Positions 51,356 through 60,586 are shown, counted from the first letter of the stretch. The stretch is DNA of 64,000 nt from Actinoplanes sp. N902-109 (GCF_000389965.1 NC_021191.1:2481501-2545500); one strand, 5' to 3'. A program made the numbers and translations. Notes: generated by a model from the sequence alone, not told the origin.

Positions 51356-52926
51356 CCCGTCGCGACGAGTGGACGCTGGCGCACAGCTCGGCGGCACACG
51401 CCCGCAACCGCCCGGACCACGTGGCGATCCACTGCGAGGGCCGGGTGACCACCTACGCCCAGCTGCACCGCACCAGCGACGCGACGGCGGTGGCGCTGCT
51501 GGGCGCGGGCATCGGCCCCGGGGCCCGGGTCGGTTACCTGGCCCGCGAGTCCGAGCACTACTACGCCACGGTGGTGGCCTGCGCGAAGATCGGCGCGGTG
51601 CTCGTACCGATCAACTGGCGGCTCACCGCGTCCGAGGTGGACCACGTGCTGCGCGACTCCGGGGCCGAGCTCGTGCTCGCCGCCCGGGAGTTCCGGGAGA
51701 CGGTGCAGCGGGTCCGGCCGGCGTGCCCGGCGCTGCGGCATGTCATCGAGCTGGACAGCGCCGGCTCCGCGGACCCCGGCGCGGGGCTGCGTGCCTGGCA
51801 GGACGCGGCAACGCCGGTGCCGATCACGCACCTGCCCCGGCCGGACGACCCGGTCGTGCAGATCTACACCAGTGGCACCACCGGCAAGCCCAAGGGCGTC
51901 GTCCTGGCCCACCGCAGCTTCTTCACGCTACCCGCCGCGACCGGGACCGCCGCGGCGCAGTGGATCGACTGGCGTCCCGGCGACGTCAGCCTGATCTCGC
52001 TGCCGGGGCTGGGCATCGCCGGCATCGGCTGGTTCATGCACGGCTTCAACGCCGGTGCCACCAATGTGGTGCTGCGCATGTTCGACCCGCAGCAAGCGGT
52101 GCGGGCGATCCGGGAGCACGCCGTGACCACCACGTTCGCGGCGCCCGCCATGCTGGCCATGATGCTCGCCGAGCGCGGTGCCGGGCCGGAGACGTTCCGA
52201 TCGCTGCGCAAGGTGGCCTACGGCGCCGCGCCGATCTCCGAGAGCCTGCTGCTGCGCTGCATGGAGGTGCTGGGCTGCGACCTCGCCCAGATCTATGCCG
52301 GCACCGAGACCGGCAGCATCGCGGTGTGCCTGCCCCCGGCCGATCACGTGCCCGGCAACCCACGGCTGCGCGCCGCCGGCCTGCCGTGCCCCGGCAACGA
52401 GGTCAAAGTGGTCGGGCCGGACGACCGGCCGCTGCCGCCGGGCGAAATAGGCCAGGTGTGCATCCGCACCCCGGCGCGAATGCTCGGCTACTGGAACCTG
52501 CCCGAGGCGACCGCGCGCACGCTGCGCGGCGAGTGGCTGTACATGGGTGACGCCGGTTACCTCGACGCCGACGGCTACCTGTACCTGTGCGACCGCATCG
52601 ACGACACCATCATCGTGGCCGGGCAGAACATCTATCCGGCCGAGGTGGAACGCGCCCTCGGCGATCACCCCGACGTCGCCGACGTGGCCGTGGTGGGCGT
52701 CGCCGATCCGAGCTGGGGCGAGGCCGTGCACGCGGTCGTCGTGCCCCGCCCCGGCCGTACGGTCACGCCGCGGGAGTTGTTCACGTTCCTGCACGGCCGG
52801 GTGGCCGACTACAAGATCCCGTCGCGGTACCACCTCGTCACGGAACTGCCCCGCAACCCGGGCGGCAAGGTACTGCGCCGAGCTGTGCGCGAGCAGCTCG
52901 CCCAACCGGAAGGAAGCCCGCGATGA
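51352..52926 (+). CDS. acyl-CoA/ACP ligase, AMP-binding superfamily
   Basis: A 524-residue adenylating enzyme: VQIYTSGTTGKPKGVVLAH is the P-loop motif A3, QIYAGTETG is A5, GDAGYLDADGYLYLCDRIDDTIIVAGQNIYPAEVE covers A7-A8, and PRNPGGKVLRRAV carries the A10 Lys. The GTG overlaps the PKS stop as GTGA. It probably activates a fatty acid and loads it on the free-standing ACP or on CoA to start the PKS chain. Confidence 0.92.
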   Translation: MTRRDEWTLAHSSAAHARNRPDHVAIHCEGRVTTYAQLHRTSDATAVALLGAGIGPGARVGYLARESEHYYATVVACAKIGAVLVPINWRLTASEVDHVLRDSGAELVLAAREFRETVQRVRPACPALRHVIELDSAGSADPGAGLRAWQDAATPVPITHLPRPDDPVVQIYTSGTTGKPKGVVLAHRSFFTLPAATGTAAAQWIDWRPGDVSLISLPGLGIAGIGWFMHGFNAGATNVVLRMFDPQQAVRAIREHAVTTTFAAPAMLAMMLAERGAGPETFRSLRKVAYGAAPISESLLLRCMEVLGCDLAQIYAGTETGSIAVCLPPADHVPGNPRLRAAGLPCPGNEVKVVGPDDRPLPPGEIGQVCIRTPARMLGYWNLPEATARTLRGEWLYMGDAGYLDADGYLYLCDRIDDTIIVAGQNIYPAEVERALGDHPDVADVAVVGVADPSWGEAVHAVVVPRPGRTVTPRELFTFLHGRVADYKIPSRYHLVTELPRNPGGKVLRRAVREQLAQPEGSPR

Positions 52927-53921
52927 CCCCGATGCCCGTACGGGTGGGCGTGCTGCTGCCCACCCGCGAGCAAGCGATGATCGGCTCGGTCGGGATACCG
53001 CCGCTCGTCACGTTCGCCCGTACCGCGGAGGAGCTGGGGTTCGACGCGGTCTGGACCGGCGATTCGCTGACCGCCCGCGCCCGGCTGGACCCGATGGTGG
53101 TGCTGGCCGCCGTGGGTACAGCCACCGAGCGGATCGGCGTCGGCACGGCGGCCCTGACCCCGGCGCTGCGCCCGCCCGTGGTGGCGGCGAACATGCTCGC
53201 CGCGCTGGACCACGCGACCGGCGCCCGGTTGACGCTCGGCGTTGGCTCGGGTTTCCCCATCGCGGCCACCGAGGAGGAGTTCGCGCTGGTCGGGGTGCCG
53301 TTCCAGGGCCGGGCCGGCCGGCTCGACGAGACCGTGCAGCTGTGGCGCCGGTCGTGGGCCGGTCCGGGCGCGGCACAGCCGGCGGCATTCACCGGCCGCC
53401 ATGTCAGCGCCACCGGGCTGGACCGGCTGCCACCGCCGCTGCGGCCCGGCGGCCCGGCGGTCTGGCTCGCCGCCAGTGACACGCCCGCCGTGCTGCAGCG
53501 CGTGGCGCGGCACTACGACGGCTGGATGCCGTTCCTGCCGTCGGCTGCGGCGTACGCGACGGCATGGCAGCGCATCACCACCCTGGCCGCCGCGGCGGGC
53601 CGCCCAGCCGGAGCCATCACCCCGTCGCTGTACGCGACTGTGGCGATCGGTGCCGACCAGGACGCCGCCCGTGCGGGTCTGGAGGACTACGTCGGGCGCT
53701 ATTACGGGCGCTCGCTGGCGGACATGTCGCAGATCCAGGCCTACTGCTGGGGCAGTGTCGAGGACTGTGCCCGGTGGCTGCGCGGCTATGTGCGCGCGGG
53801 GGCCCGCGACATCGTCCTGCGAATCGGCTCGCTCGACCCGGAACCCCAGCTCAAGGAAATCGCCGCGACATTGCTCCCGGCCGTGCGCGCGGCCGTGGGA
53901 GCGGGAGAGGACTCGATCTGA
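52923..53921 (+). CDS. LLM-class flavin-dependent oxidoreductase
   Basis: A 332-residue luciferase-like TIM-barrel protein: LVTFARTAEELGFDAVWTGDSL, IGVGTAALTPALRPPVVAANMLAALDHATGARLTLGVGSGFP and GRLDETVQLWRRSW are typical. The ATG overlaps the ligase stop as ATGA. Members use FMN or F420. In this operon it may hydroxylate the chain or do a Baeyer-Villiger type step; the cluster's flavin reductase could supply reduced flavin. Confidence 0.88.
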   Translation: MTPMPVRVGVLLPTREQAMIGSVGIPPLVTFARTAEELGFDAVWTGDSLTARARLDPMVVLAAVGTATERIGVGTAALTPALRPPVVAANMLAALDHATGARLTLGVGSGFPIAATEEEFALVGVPFQGRAGRLDETVQLWRRSWAGPGAAQPAAFTGRHVSATGLDRLPPPLRPGGPAVWLAASDTPAVLQRVARHYDGWMPFLPSAAAYATAWQRITTLAAAAGRPAGAITPSLYATVAIGADQDAARAGLEDYVGRYYGRSLADMSQIQAYCWGSVEDCARWLRGYVRAGARDIVLRIGSLDPEPQLKEIAATLLPAVRAAVGAGEDSI

Positions 53922-54712
53922 TGTCCAGCACGATCGGTGCACAGCTGCAGCAGCCCGTCGCCTCAGGGCAGTGGCTGCACCCCGCGGAACCCGGCCCGGA
54001 CGCCGCGATCCGGCTGTTCCTGCTGCCGCACGCCGGTAGCGGCGCCATCATCTACCGGGACTGGCAGAACCTGCTGCCACCGGACATCGCCGCACAGGCG
54101 GTGACCCTGCCGGGGCGCCACCATCGCCGCGAGGAAGCCTCGTACGCCGAGTGGGACCCGCTGCTGCAGGCCCTGTACGAGGCGCTCGACGGCGAGCTCG
54201 ACGACCGCCCGTACGCCTTCTTCGGGCACTGCATGGGCGCGCAGCTCGGCTACCGGCTCACCCGGATGATCGAGGCGGCCGGCCGGCCCGCGCCGGTGCT
54301 GCTGGGCATGTCCGGCTGGGCACCGGAGGGCTTCTTCCAGCCCACCGAGGAGCAGAGCCGGATGCCCGAGCCCGAGATGGTCGAGTGGATCAAGAAGCTC
54401 GGCTCGTTCCCCGCCGAGATCTACGACAACCCGGAGATGCTGGCCCTGGTCGTGCCCGCCCTGCGCGCCGACCTGGCGGTGTGTGCGGAGTACCGGGACG
54501 ACGGCGCACCGGTCGGCTGCCCGGTGGTGTCCTACGGCGGCCGCAGCGACCCGCTCATGCAGCGCCGCGACGCGATGGACTCATGGATCAGCCGGACCCC
54601 GGTGTACTTGGGGCACAGCGAGTTCTCCGGCGGTCACTTCTACATCGACACCCACGCCCAGGCGGTCACCGTGGACTTCACACGGCACCTGCACCGCCTC
54701 GCAGCGGGGTAG
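53921..54712 (+). CDS. type II thioesterase with Cys in place of the nucleophilic Ser
   Basis: A 263-residue type II thioesterase: LFLLPHAGSGAIIYRDW at the N-terminus, nucleophile elbow FFGHCMGAQLGYRL with Cys104 where most have GHSMG, and a C-terminal His in FSGGHFYIDTH. The ATG overlaps the LLM stop (TGATG). Such enzymes release wrong acyl groups from carrier proteins, and could also release the product chain. It is the last gene of the cluster. Confidence 0.92.
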   Translation: MSSTIGAQLQQPVASGQWLHPAEPGPDAAIRLFLLPHAGSGAIIYRDWQNLLPPDIAAQAVTLPGRHHRREEASYAEWDPLLQALYEALDGELDDRPYAFFGHCMGAQLGYRLTRMIEAAGRPAPVLLGMSGWAPEGFFQPTEEQSRMPEPEMVEWIKKLGSFPAEIYDNPEMLALVVPALRADLAVCAEYRDDGAPVGCPVVSYGGRSDPLMQRRDAMDSWISRTPVYLGHSEFSGGHFYIDTHAQAVTVDFTRHLHRLAAG

Positions 54713-54734
54713 CCGCCGGCCGCGGCAGGGGATC

Positions 54735-54740
54735 TAGGCT
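54735..54740 (+). promoter_or_regulatory. -10 box of a leaderless promoter
   Basis: TAGGCT is followed by six bases and the ATG at 54747, which begins a 27-codon frame rather than the larger gene at 54827. Confidence 0.5.
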
Positions 54741-54746
54741 GGCGGG

Positions 54747-54830
54747 ATGGAGTTCGGCATCGGGTGGAGCGTCGTGGCGGCGGAGCTGGACAGGTGGGAG
54801 CACGCGATCGGGGAGTTCACCGGGCGATGA
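54747..54830 (+). CDS. 27-residue leader peptide frame upstream of the F420 oxidoreductase
   Basis: The frame starts six bases after a TAGGCT box, as leaderless genes do elsewhere here, and its TGA overlaps the next gene's ATG as ATGA. It encodes MEFGIGWSVVAAELDRWEHA and seven more residues. It may set translation of the following gene by coupling, or be a small peptide. No family is known. Confidence 0.45.
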   Translation: MEFGIGWSVVAAELDRWEHAIGEFTGR

Positions 54831-55210
54831 CGCCGGCTGAGCGGTTCGCCACGGTCCGGGTGGCCCGGCTGGCCACGGTCACCGCGGCGGGGGCCCCACA
54901 CCTCGTACCCATCGTGTTCGCGCTGGTGAGGGACGTGATCCACACGGCGGTGGACGGCAAGCCGAAGCGGCACCGGCGGCTGCAGCGGCTGGCGAACATC
55001 GCGCACGAACCGCGGGTGAGCGTGCTGGCCGACCACTATGACGACGACTGGTCGACGCTGTGGTGGGTGCGCGCCGACGGCATCGCGACCGTCACCGACG
55101 TGGCCGAGCCCGCGCTGCTCGCCCGCTACCCGCAGTATGCGCAGGACCCGCCGCCCGGCCCGTTCCTGCGGATCGAGGTCACCAGCTGGAAGTCCTGGCC
55201 GGGGGCCTAG
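54827..55210 (+). CDS. PPOX-class F420-dependent oxidoreductase
   Basis: A 127-residue split-barrel protein of the pyridoxine 5'-phosphate oxidase-like group: TPAERFATVRVARLATVTAAGAPHLVPIVFAL, KRHRRLQRLANIAHEPRVSVLADHYDDDWSTLWWVRADG and the late RYPQYAQDPPPGPFLRIEV match the F420-binding subfamily found beside F420 genes in actinobacteria (TIGR03668 type). It likely reduces an unknown substrate with F420H2. The ATG is translationally coupled to the 27-codon frame. Confidence 0.88.
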   Translation: MTPAERFATVRVARLATVTAAGAPHLVPIVFALVRDVIHTAVDGKPKRHRRLQRLANIAHEPRVSVLADHYDDDWSTLWWVRADGIATVTDVAEPALLARYPQYAQDPPPGPFLRIEVTSWKSWPGA

Positions 55211-55254
55211 GCACCCTGAGTACGCCGACTCAGGAACCCGGCCCGGCGCGCCGC

Positions 55255-55260
55255 GAGGAT
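55255..55260 (+). promoter_or_regulatory. possible -10 box of a leaderless promoter
   Basis: GAGGAT lies seven bases before the GTG at 55268. It is a weaker match (TAnnnT consensus) but has the same spacing as other leaderless starts. Confidence 0.4.
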
Positions 55261-55267
55261 CAGGGGC

Positions 55268-58200
55268 GTGATCGCCTATCCCTGCCCGTTCTGCCGTTCC
55301 CAGGCGTCGTCGGACACCGGCTGCCCCGGCTGCGGCCGTGGCCCCGACGCCGACGCCGCCGAGGTGCTGCGGCTGGACCTTGAGATCCCGGTGCTCCAGG
55401 CCCGGCTCACCGCTGCCGACACGGCCCTGCGCTCGGCGTGGGCCCGCCGCGAGACCGCCGCCGCCCGGGTCCGCGCGACCGTGGCTGCCGCTGCCAGGAC
55501 CGCGCCGCAACCGTCGTCGGCGCCGGCCATGACGGCGCCGGTCACCACGGCGACCGCGGAAGCCTCCACCCGGCTGATGCAGAACACGTTGTTCACGCTG
55601 GGTGGCCTCCTGCTGGCGGTCGCGGCGATCGTGTTCACCGCGGTCGCCTGGTCGCAGTTCGGGGTCAAGGGCCGCGCCGGCCTGCTGGGCGCCGCCACCG
55701 TGGTCGCCCTGGCCGCGCCGCTGCTCGCGCTGCGCCGCAACCTGCGGTCCACCGCCGAGACCTTCGCCGCGGTGGGGCTGCTGCTGGTGCTGCTCGACGG
55801 CTACGCCGCCTGGTACGTCAACCTGTTCGGGCTCGCCGGCACCTCGGCGCTGGGCTACGCGGGTGCGGTGTTCGCCGTGACCGCCGCGATCGCCGCCGGC
55901 TACGAGCACCTGACCGGTCTGACCGGCCCCCGCTACGCCGCGTTGCTGCTGGCCCAGCCGGTGCTGCCGCTGCTCGCCGCCCCCTGGCACCCCGGCCCGG
56001 CCGGTTGGTCGTTCACCATGAGCGCCGTCGCGGTGCTGCTGTTGCTGCGGCGGCGTACCTGGCTGACCCGCACGCTGGCGGCGGTCGCGCTGGCCCTCGC
56101 CGCCGTCATCGCGATGGACGGCCTGATCATCGCGCAGCGGTCCGCCCCGGCCGCGTGGTCGGCCGTCGCGCTGCTGGTGACGGCCCTGCTCACGCTGCCG
56201 TTGCTCACCGCGGAGGTGACCGCGGGCGTGGCGGTGGTCGCGCTGGCTGTCGGCGGCTCGCGCCTTGTGTCCGTCGCCTTCGGCGGTTTCCCGGCCCCGG
56301 TGCTGGTCGCGCTGGTGGTGACCGGCCTGGCCGTCGGGGCCGCGCTCACCCCGGTTGCGGTACGGCGGGGAGCCCGCATCGGAGCCCTGACCGCTCTCGC
56401 CGTGCCGATGCTGGTGGCTCTCACCGGCACTGCCGTTGCCCTGGTGACCGGGGCCGCGGACTGGCGGCTGCCGGTCGTGCTCGCCCTGCTCAGCGCGGGC
56501 GTGGTGGTGCTGCTGCCCCGCCTGGACGTCGTGCTGGCGGGCGTGGCGCTGCTCGGGCTGGCGGCCCCGGCCGGGTTCGCCTGGCCGTGGTGGACGGCGG
56601 TGCCGCTGGACCTGGCTGTCCTGGCCGGTGCGCTGGTGCTGGCTGCCCGGCGCACGCGGTGGGTCCTCGCCGTTGCTGTCCTGCTCGCCGCCCACGCCGT
56701 GGCGGTGGCAGCCGGGACACCGGGGCTGCAGGCGCTGACGCTGACCGCCGTCGTGGCAGCCGGTGTCGGCTGCCGGCGGACCTGGTTCGCGGATCCGGCG
56801 CTGGCGGTGGCCGTGCTCGTGCTGCCGGCGGTGGCCTGGCAGGCGGGCGACTGGTTCGGCTGGTCCGCGGTGGGGCAGGGCCGGGCCGCGCTGGCTGTCC
56901 TGGCTGCACTGGTCGTGCCCGCCCACCGGAACCGGTTCGCGTTCCGGGCGGTGCTGGCGCTGCTCGTCACCGTTCCCGGGTGGGCGCTGGCATCGGGTGA
57001 TGCCGTGGCCGTCTACGCAGCCGTCGGCCTGCTGATGGTGGCCGCGTTGACGCCGGTGCGGGACCGATTGCTCGGCGTGCCGGCCGTATTGCTCGGGTTC
57101 GCGGTGACAGCTGCGATCGCGCGGGACCTGAGCGTTGTCTACCTGCTGCGCGATGCCCGGGTCGCCGTTTCTTCCGCCATGGCTGTGGGTCTCACGGCAG
57201 CGGCCGTGGCAGCCGGGGTGTGGGTGCTGCGGGGGCGTCGGGAGGCGGGCTGGGCGGCGCTGCCGGTTGTGGTGCTGGGCGTTCCGCTCGCCGTCGCCGC
57301 CGGTGGTGCGCCGTGGCCGAGCGTTTCGCTGGTCAGCCTGGTGACCGGGCTGGCCGCCCTGGTGGTGGCCGGCGTCCGCCCCGGGCGACCGGCGCTGGTG
57401 CCGGTGGCGACGGCGGTGGCCGGGGCGCTGGCGGCCGGTGCCGGGCTGGCCGGGGCGGTGGCCACGGACGCGCTGACGCTGGTGGCGTTCGGGCTGATCG
57501 TGGTGGCCGGTGCGGCAGTCGGTGTGACCGGCCGGACCGGTGCGGTGCGGATCGCCGGCTGGCCGGCCGCGGCGGTGGCTGCCGTCGTCGAGGCCGGCGT
57601 CGCGAGCCGTACCGGCGGACTGGCCTGGACCACGACGGCGTTCACGGTGCTGGCCACCGCGGCCGGGCTGCTGGCGCTGGGCACCGTACTCGGCCGCAAG
57701 CCGGAGGGCCGGGCGCTGCAGGCCGCCGCGCACGGCGGTGCCGTGGTCGCCCTCGCGCTCATGAACGGTTCGTTGCGGTACACCGCGGCCGTGTGCACGC
57801 TGTGGGGCGTGGCCCTCGGCGTGCGGGCGCTGCTGCGTGACCGCGGCGCCGCCCGGGCCCATCTGATCGCCGCCTGCACCGCGGAACTGGTGGCCGCGTG
57901 GCTGTTGCTGGCTTCGGCGCAGGTGGCCGTCGTCGAGGCGTACACGATCCCGGCGGCGACGGTCGCGCTGCTGGCCGGTGGGATCGCCCGCCGCGGCCGG
58001 AACACCGCGGTGCCCAGCTGGATCGCCTACGGCCCGGCGCTGGCTGCGGCGCTGCTGCCCACGCTCGTCACCGTGCTCGTGCAGGAGGGCGAACCGCTGC
58101 GCCGGCTGCTGCTGGGCCTGGCCGCGCTGGCCGTGACCGTGGCCGGCGCCCAGGCCCGGCTGCGCGCCCCGGTCGTGGCGGGCGGCGTGACCCTGGCCGT

Positions 58201-58357
58201 GGTGGCCCTGCACGAGGCGATCCTGGTGTGGGACCTGCTGCCGCGCTGGATCCCGCTGGCCGCCGCCGGCCTGCTGCTGGTCGGGCTGGCCATGACCCTG
58301 GAACGCCGCCGCCGCGACATGGCCCGCCTCCGCGCCGCCCTCACCAGGATGAGCTGA
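55268..58357 (+). CDS. giant multi-spanning membrane protein with N-terminal zinc ribbon
   Basis: A 1029-residue protein resembling actinobacterial proteins with an SCO7613-like C-terminal domain. The N-terminus CPFCRSQASSDTGCPGCGRG is a four-Cys zinc ribbon, followed by a helical segment (about 35-95) and then more than 25 hydrophobic helices without sizeable loops. Composition is extremely Ala/Val/Leu rich. Function unknown; the ribbon suggests an intracellular regulatory or nucleic-acid contact. The long minus-strand frame opposite is a codon-bias shadow. Confidence 0.8.
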   Translation: MIAYPCPFCRSQASSDTGCPGCGRGPDADAAEVLRLDLEIPVLQARLTAADTALRSAWARRETAAARVRATVAAAARTAPQPSSAPAMTAPVTTATAEASTRLMQNTLFTLGGLLLAVAAIVFTAVAWSQFGVKGRAGLLGAATVVALAAPLLALRRNLRSTAETFAAVGLLLVLLDGYAAWYVNLFGLAGTSALGYAGAVFAVTAAIAAGYEHLTGLTGPRYAALLLAQPVLPLLAAPWHPGPAGWSFTMSAVAVLLLLRRRTWLTRTLAAVALALAAVIAMDGLIIAQRSAPAAWSAVALLVTALLTLPLLTAEVTAGVAVVALAVGGSRLVSVAFGGFPAPVLVALVVTGLAVGAALTPVAVRRGARIGALTALAVPMLVALTGTAVALVTGAADWRLPVVLALLSAGVVVLLPRLDVVLAGVALLGLAAPAGFAWPWWTAVPLDLAVLAGALVLAARRTRWVLAVAVLLAAHAVAVAAGTPGLQALTLTAVVAAGVGCRRTWFADPALAVAVLVLPAVAWQAGDWFGWSAVGQGRAALAVLAALVVPAHRNRFAFRAVLALLVTVPGWALASGDAVAVYAAVGLLMVAALTPVRDRLLGVPAVLLGFAVTAAIARDLSVVYLLRDARVAVSSAMAVGLTAAAVAAGVWVLRGRREAGWAALPVVVLGVPLAVAAGGAPWPSVSLVSLVTGLAALVVAGVRPGRPALVPVATAVAGALAAGAGLAGAVATDALTLVAFGLIVVAGAAVGVTGRTGAVRIAGWPAAAVAAVVEAGVASRTGGLAWTTTAFTVLATAAGLLALGTVLGRKPEGRALQAAAHGGAVVALALMNGSLRYTAAVCTLWGVALGVRALLRDRGAARAHLIAACTAELVAAWLLLASAQVAVVEAYTIPAATVALLAGGIARRGRNTAVPSWIAYGPALAAALLPTLVTVLVQEGEPLRRLLLGLAALAVTVAGAQARLRAPVVAGGVTLAVVALHEAILVWDLLPRWIPLAAAGLLLVGLAMTLERRRRDMARLRAALTRMS

Positions 58358-58396
58358 GCACAGGGGCTGCGCGCCATGCCGTCGCGCGGAGGGCGG

Positions 58397-58849
58397 TCAG
58401 TGGGTCGCCGGACGCCGGGTGGTCGCCAGGCCGAGGCCGATCATGCCGATGCCGAGGGCGAAGTGCAGCCAGTTGTCAGCGGTGTTGACCGGCACGAAGT
58501 TGGCTGCGCTGTCCTGGTGGATGACCAGGCCGTAGAGCCACAGCACCAGATAGATGGCGCCGCCACCGATCAGGAACAGCCGGGCGTTGGCGGCGGTGCG
58601 GGCCAGCGCCAGCCCGGCGATGCCGAACAGCAGGTGCACGATGTTGTGCAGGACCGACACCTCGAACACGCCGAGCAGCTTGGCGCCGGAGTGGTGCCCG
58701 GCGAACGACAGCGCGCTGTAGTCGCTGGTGACCCCGGGCACGAAGCCGAGGATGCCGACCAGCAGGAACACCAGGCCGACGGCGAGGGCGGTGGTTTGCA
58801 CGAGTGCCCGGCCGGTCGTAGCGGAGGCGTGGGCTCGGGAGCTGACCAT
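58397..58849 (-). CDS. DUF4383 membrane protein
   Basis: A 150-residue four-helix membrane protein: LAVGLVFLLVGILGFVPGVTSDYSAL, LLGVFEVSVLHNIVHLLFGIAGLAL, IYLVLWLYGLVI and NWLHFALGIGMIGLG are typical of DUF4383. AAGGAG lies about seven bases before the ATG. It is divergent from the SigJ-type gene, 67 bases away. Function unknown. Confidence 0.88.
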   Translation of the reverse strand: MVSSRAHASATTGRALVQTTALAVGLVFLLVGILGFVPGVTSDYSALSFAGHHSGAKLLGVFEVSVLHNIVHLLFGIAGLALARTAANARLFLIGGGAIYLVLWLYGLVIHQDSAANFVPVNTADNWLHFALGIGMIGLGLATTRRPATH

Positions 58850-58904
58850 CGGGAACTCCTTGATAGGTGAGTGCTGCCACCGTTGATTCGGCGCCGGCAG
58901 CGGC

Positions 58905-58910
58905 GAGGAT
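58905..58910 (+). promoter_or_regulatory. possible -10 box of a leaderless promoter
   Basis: GAGGAT lies six bases before the ATG of the sigma gene at 58917 and no Shine-Dalgarno is present. Confidence 0.4.
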
Positions 58911-58916
58911 GGGTGC

Positions 58917-59780
58917 ATGGATCTCGACGAGGCGGCGTCGGTGTTCACGGGCGTGCGACCGCGGCTGTTCGGCATCGCCTACCGCATGCTCGGCAGCGTC
59001 AGCGAGGCCGAGGACCTGGTGCAGGACGTCTGGCTGCGCTGGCAGGGCACCGATCGCCGGGTCGTCCGCAACCCCGAGGCCTTCCTGGCGACCACCGCGA
59101 CCCGGCTCGCCATCAACGAGCTGCAGTCGGCCCGGGCCCGGCGGGAGACCTATGTCGGCCCGTGGCTGCCGGAGCCGGTCGACACCGGGGCCGACCCGTT
59201 CCTCGGGGCCGAGCGCGGCGAGGCGCTCGAGCTGGCGGTCCTGCTGGTGATGGAGAAGCTCACCCCGCCCGAGCGGGCCGCGTACGTCCTGCGGGAGGCG
59301 TTCGACTACCCGTATCCGCTGATCGCGGACATCCTGCAGGCGGGTGAGCCCGCCGTGCGCCAGCTCGTCAGCCGGGCCCGCAAGCACGTGGCCGGTGACC
59401 GCCGGATCCCGGTGCCGGAGGCCGCCCAACGCCGGCTGCTGAGGACATTCCTGGAAGCCGCCCGCACCGGGGACCTCGCGGCGCTGGAGCAGCTCTTCGC
59501 GGCCGACGTGGCGAGCGTGTCCGACGGCAACGGCGCGCCCGGGGTCGCCCGCAAGGTGATCGCCGGTGCGGGCCGGGTCGCGCGCTTCATCGCGGCGTTC
59601 TCCGACCACTACTGGACCGGCGTGGAGCTGCACCCGATCACCGCTAACGGGCAGGCCGCCGCCGTGCTGCGCCGCGCGGGCACGCTGCTCGGGCTGGTCA
59701 CCGTGGCCGCGTCCGAGGACGGTATCGAGCGGGTGCTCTGGCAGATGAACCCGGAGAAGCTGGCCACCCTCGCCCGGTGA
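58917..59780 (+). CDS. sigJ: SigJ-type (ECF41-like) RNA polymerase sigma factor
   Basis: A 287-residue ECF factor with a C-terminal extension. Region 2 is ARLFGIAYRMLGSVSEAEDLVQDVWLRW-like near residue 15 (here PRLFGIAYRMLGSVSEAEDLVQ), region 4 is LTPPERAAYVLREAFDYPYPLIADILQAGEPAVRQLVSRARKHV (about 120-165), and the SnoaL-like tail (about 175-285) contains FLEAARTGDLAALEQLFAADV. In this group the tail acts as a built-in regulator instead of a separate anti-sigma. Targets often encode nearby oxidoreductases; here the convergent NAD(P)-binding protein is a candidate. Confidence 0.9.
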   Translation: MDLDEAASVFTGVRPRLFGIAYRMLGSVSEAEDLVQDVWLRWQGTDRRVVRNPEAFLATTATRLAINELQSARARRETYVGPWLPEPVDTGADPFLGAERGEALELAVLLVMEKLTPPERAAYVLREAFDYPYPLIADILQAGEPAVRQLVSRARKHVAGDRRIPVPEAAQRRLLRTFLEAARTGDLAALEQLFAADVASVSDGNGAPGVARKVIAGAGRVARFIAAFSDHYWTGVELHPITANGQAAAVLRRAGTLLGLVTVAASEDGIERVLWQMNPEKLATLAR

Positions 59781-59798
59781 CCAGCCGCCCCGCCGGGG

Positions 59799-60533
59799 TC
59801 AGCGCGCCAGCCACTCCGCGTAGGTGGTGGTGGCCAGTTCGGCGTCGCGCGGGGCGGTCAGCACGTCACCCCGGACGACCGCGAACAGGCCGGCGGTGGG
59901 GTCGGTTTCGACCGTACGGTGGTCGTGCCGGGCCCGCAGGGTGATCCGGCCCAGCTCATCCAGGGCGAACACCTGCGGCCCGGCCACGTTGCGGATGCCC
60001 CGCAGCGGCGCACCCACGGCGACCCGGGCCACCGCCGCCGCCACGTCGGCCGCGGCGACCGGCTGCACTGGCGTGCCCGGCAGCCGCACGGTGCCGGCGT
60101 CGCTGGTCCAGCTCAGCACCGCGTCGACGAACTCGAAGAACTGGGTCGCCCGGACGATCGAGTACGGCACCGGACCGGCCGCGAGCAGCTGCTCCTGCAG
60201 CACCTTGGCGCGGTAGTAGTCGAGCTGCGGCACCTGGTCGACGCCCACGATGGACAGCACGACCGCGTGCCCGACACCCTGCCGTCCGGCGGCCGTCAGC
60301 AGGTTGTCCATCGTCGTCCGGAAGAAATCGGCTGCGGCCTCGTCGAAGGTGGGGGAGGCGGTCAGGTTCAGCACGACGTCGGCGTCCTTGAGCCCGGTGT
60401 CCAGGCCCTCCCCGGTCAGCAGGTCCACCCCGGTCGACCGGGTCAGCGGCACCGCGTCGTGCCCCTGTGCGGTCAGCATGGTGACGACCCGCGACCCGAT
60501 GCGTCCGGTGCCACCCAGCACGGCGATCCTCAT
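59799..60533 (-). CDS. NAD(P)-binding SDR-like protein (NmrA/atypical SDR)
   Basis: A 244-residue protein beginning MRIAVLGGTGRIGSRVVTML, a Rossmann GxxGxxG of atypical SDRs. DYYRAKVLQEQLL holds a Tyr-x3-Lys, and ATQFFEFVDAVLSW and VQPVAAADVAAAVARV match NmrA-like proteins. It may be a redox sensor or an epimerase/reductase. Alternative GTG start three codons upstream. Convergent with the SigJ-type gene. Confidence 0.85.
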   Translation of the reverse strand: MRIAVLGGTGRIGSRVVTMLTAQGHDAVPLTRSTGVDLLTGEGLDTGLKDADVVLNLTASPTFDEAAADFFRTTMDNLLTAAGRQGVGHAVVLSIVGVDQVPQLDYYRAKVLQEQLLAAGPVPYSIVRATQFFEFVDAVLSWTSDAGTVRLPGTPVQPVAAADVAAAVARVAVGAPLRGIRNVAGPQVFALDELGRITLRARHDHRTVETDPTAGLFAVVRGDVLTAPRDAELATTTYAEWLAR

Positions 60534-60586
60534 GTTCTGCACACCCCTGTCGGTCGGCGCGCCGGGCACCCGCCCGGCGTCGCCAG

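Noticed and set aside
46142..51397. Minus-strand open frame of 1751 codons opposite the PKS
   Set aside because: It is a codon-bias shadow of the PKS: low-complexity Gly/Arg/His/Gln-rich translation, no domain and no ribosome site.
54734..58213. Minus-strand frame of 1159 codons opposite the giant membrane protein
   Set aside because: Translation is Gly/Arg/Gln/His-rich without domains, whereas the plus frame shows a zinc ribbon and regular hydrophobic helices.
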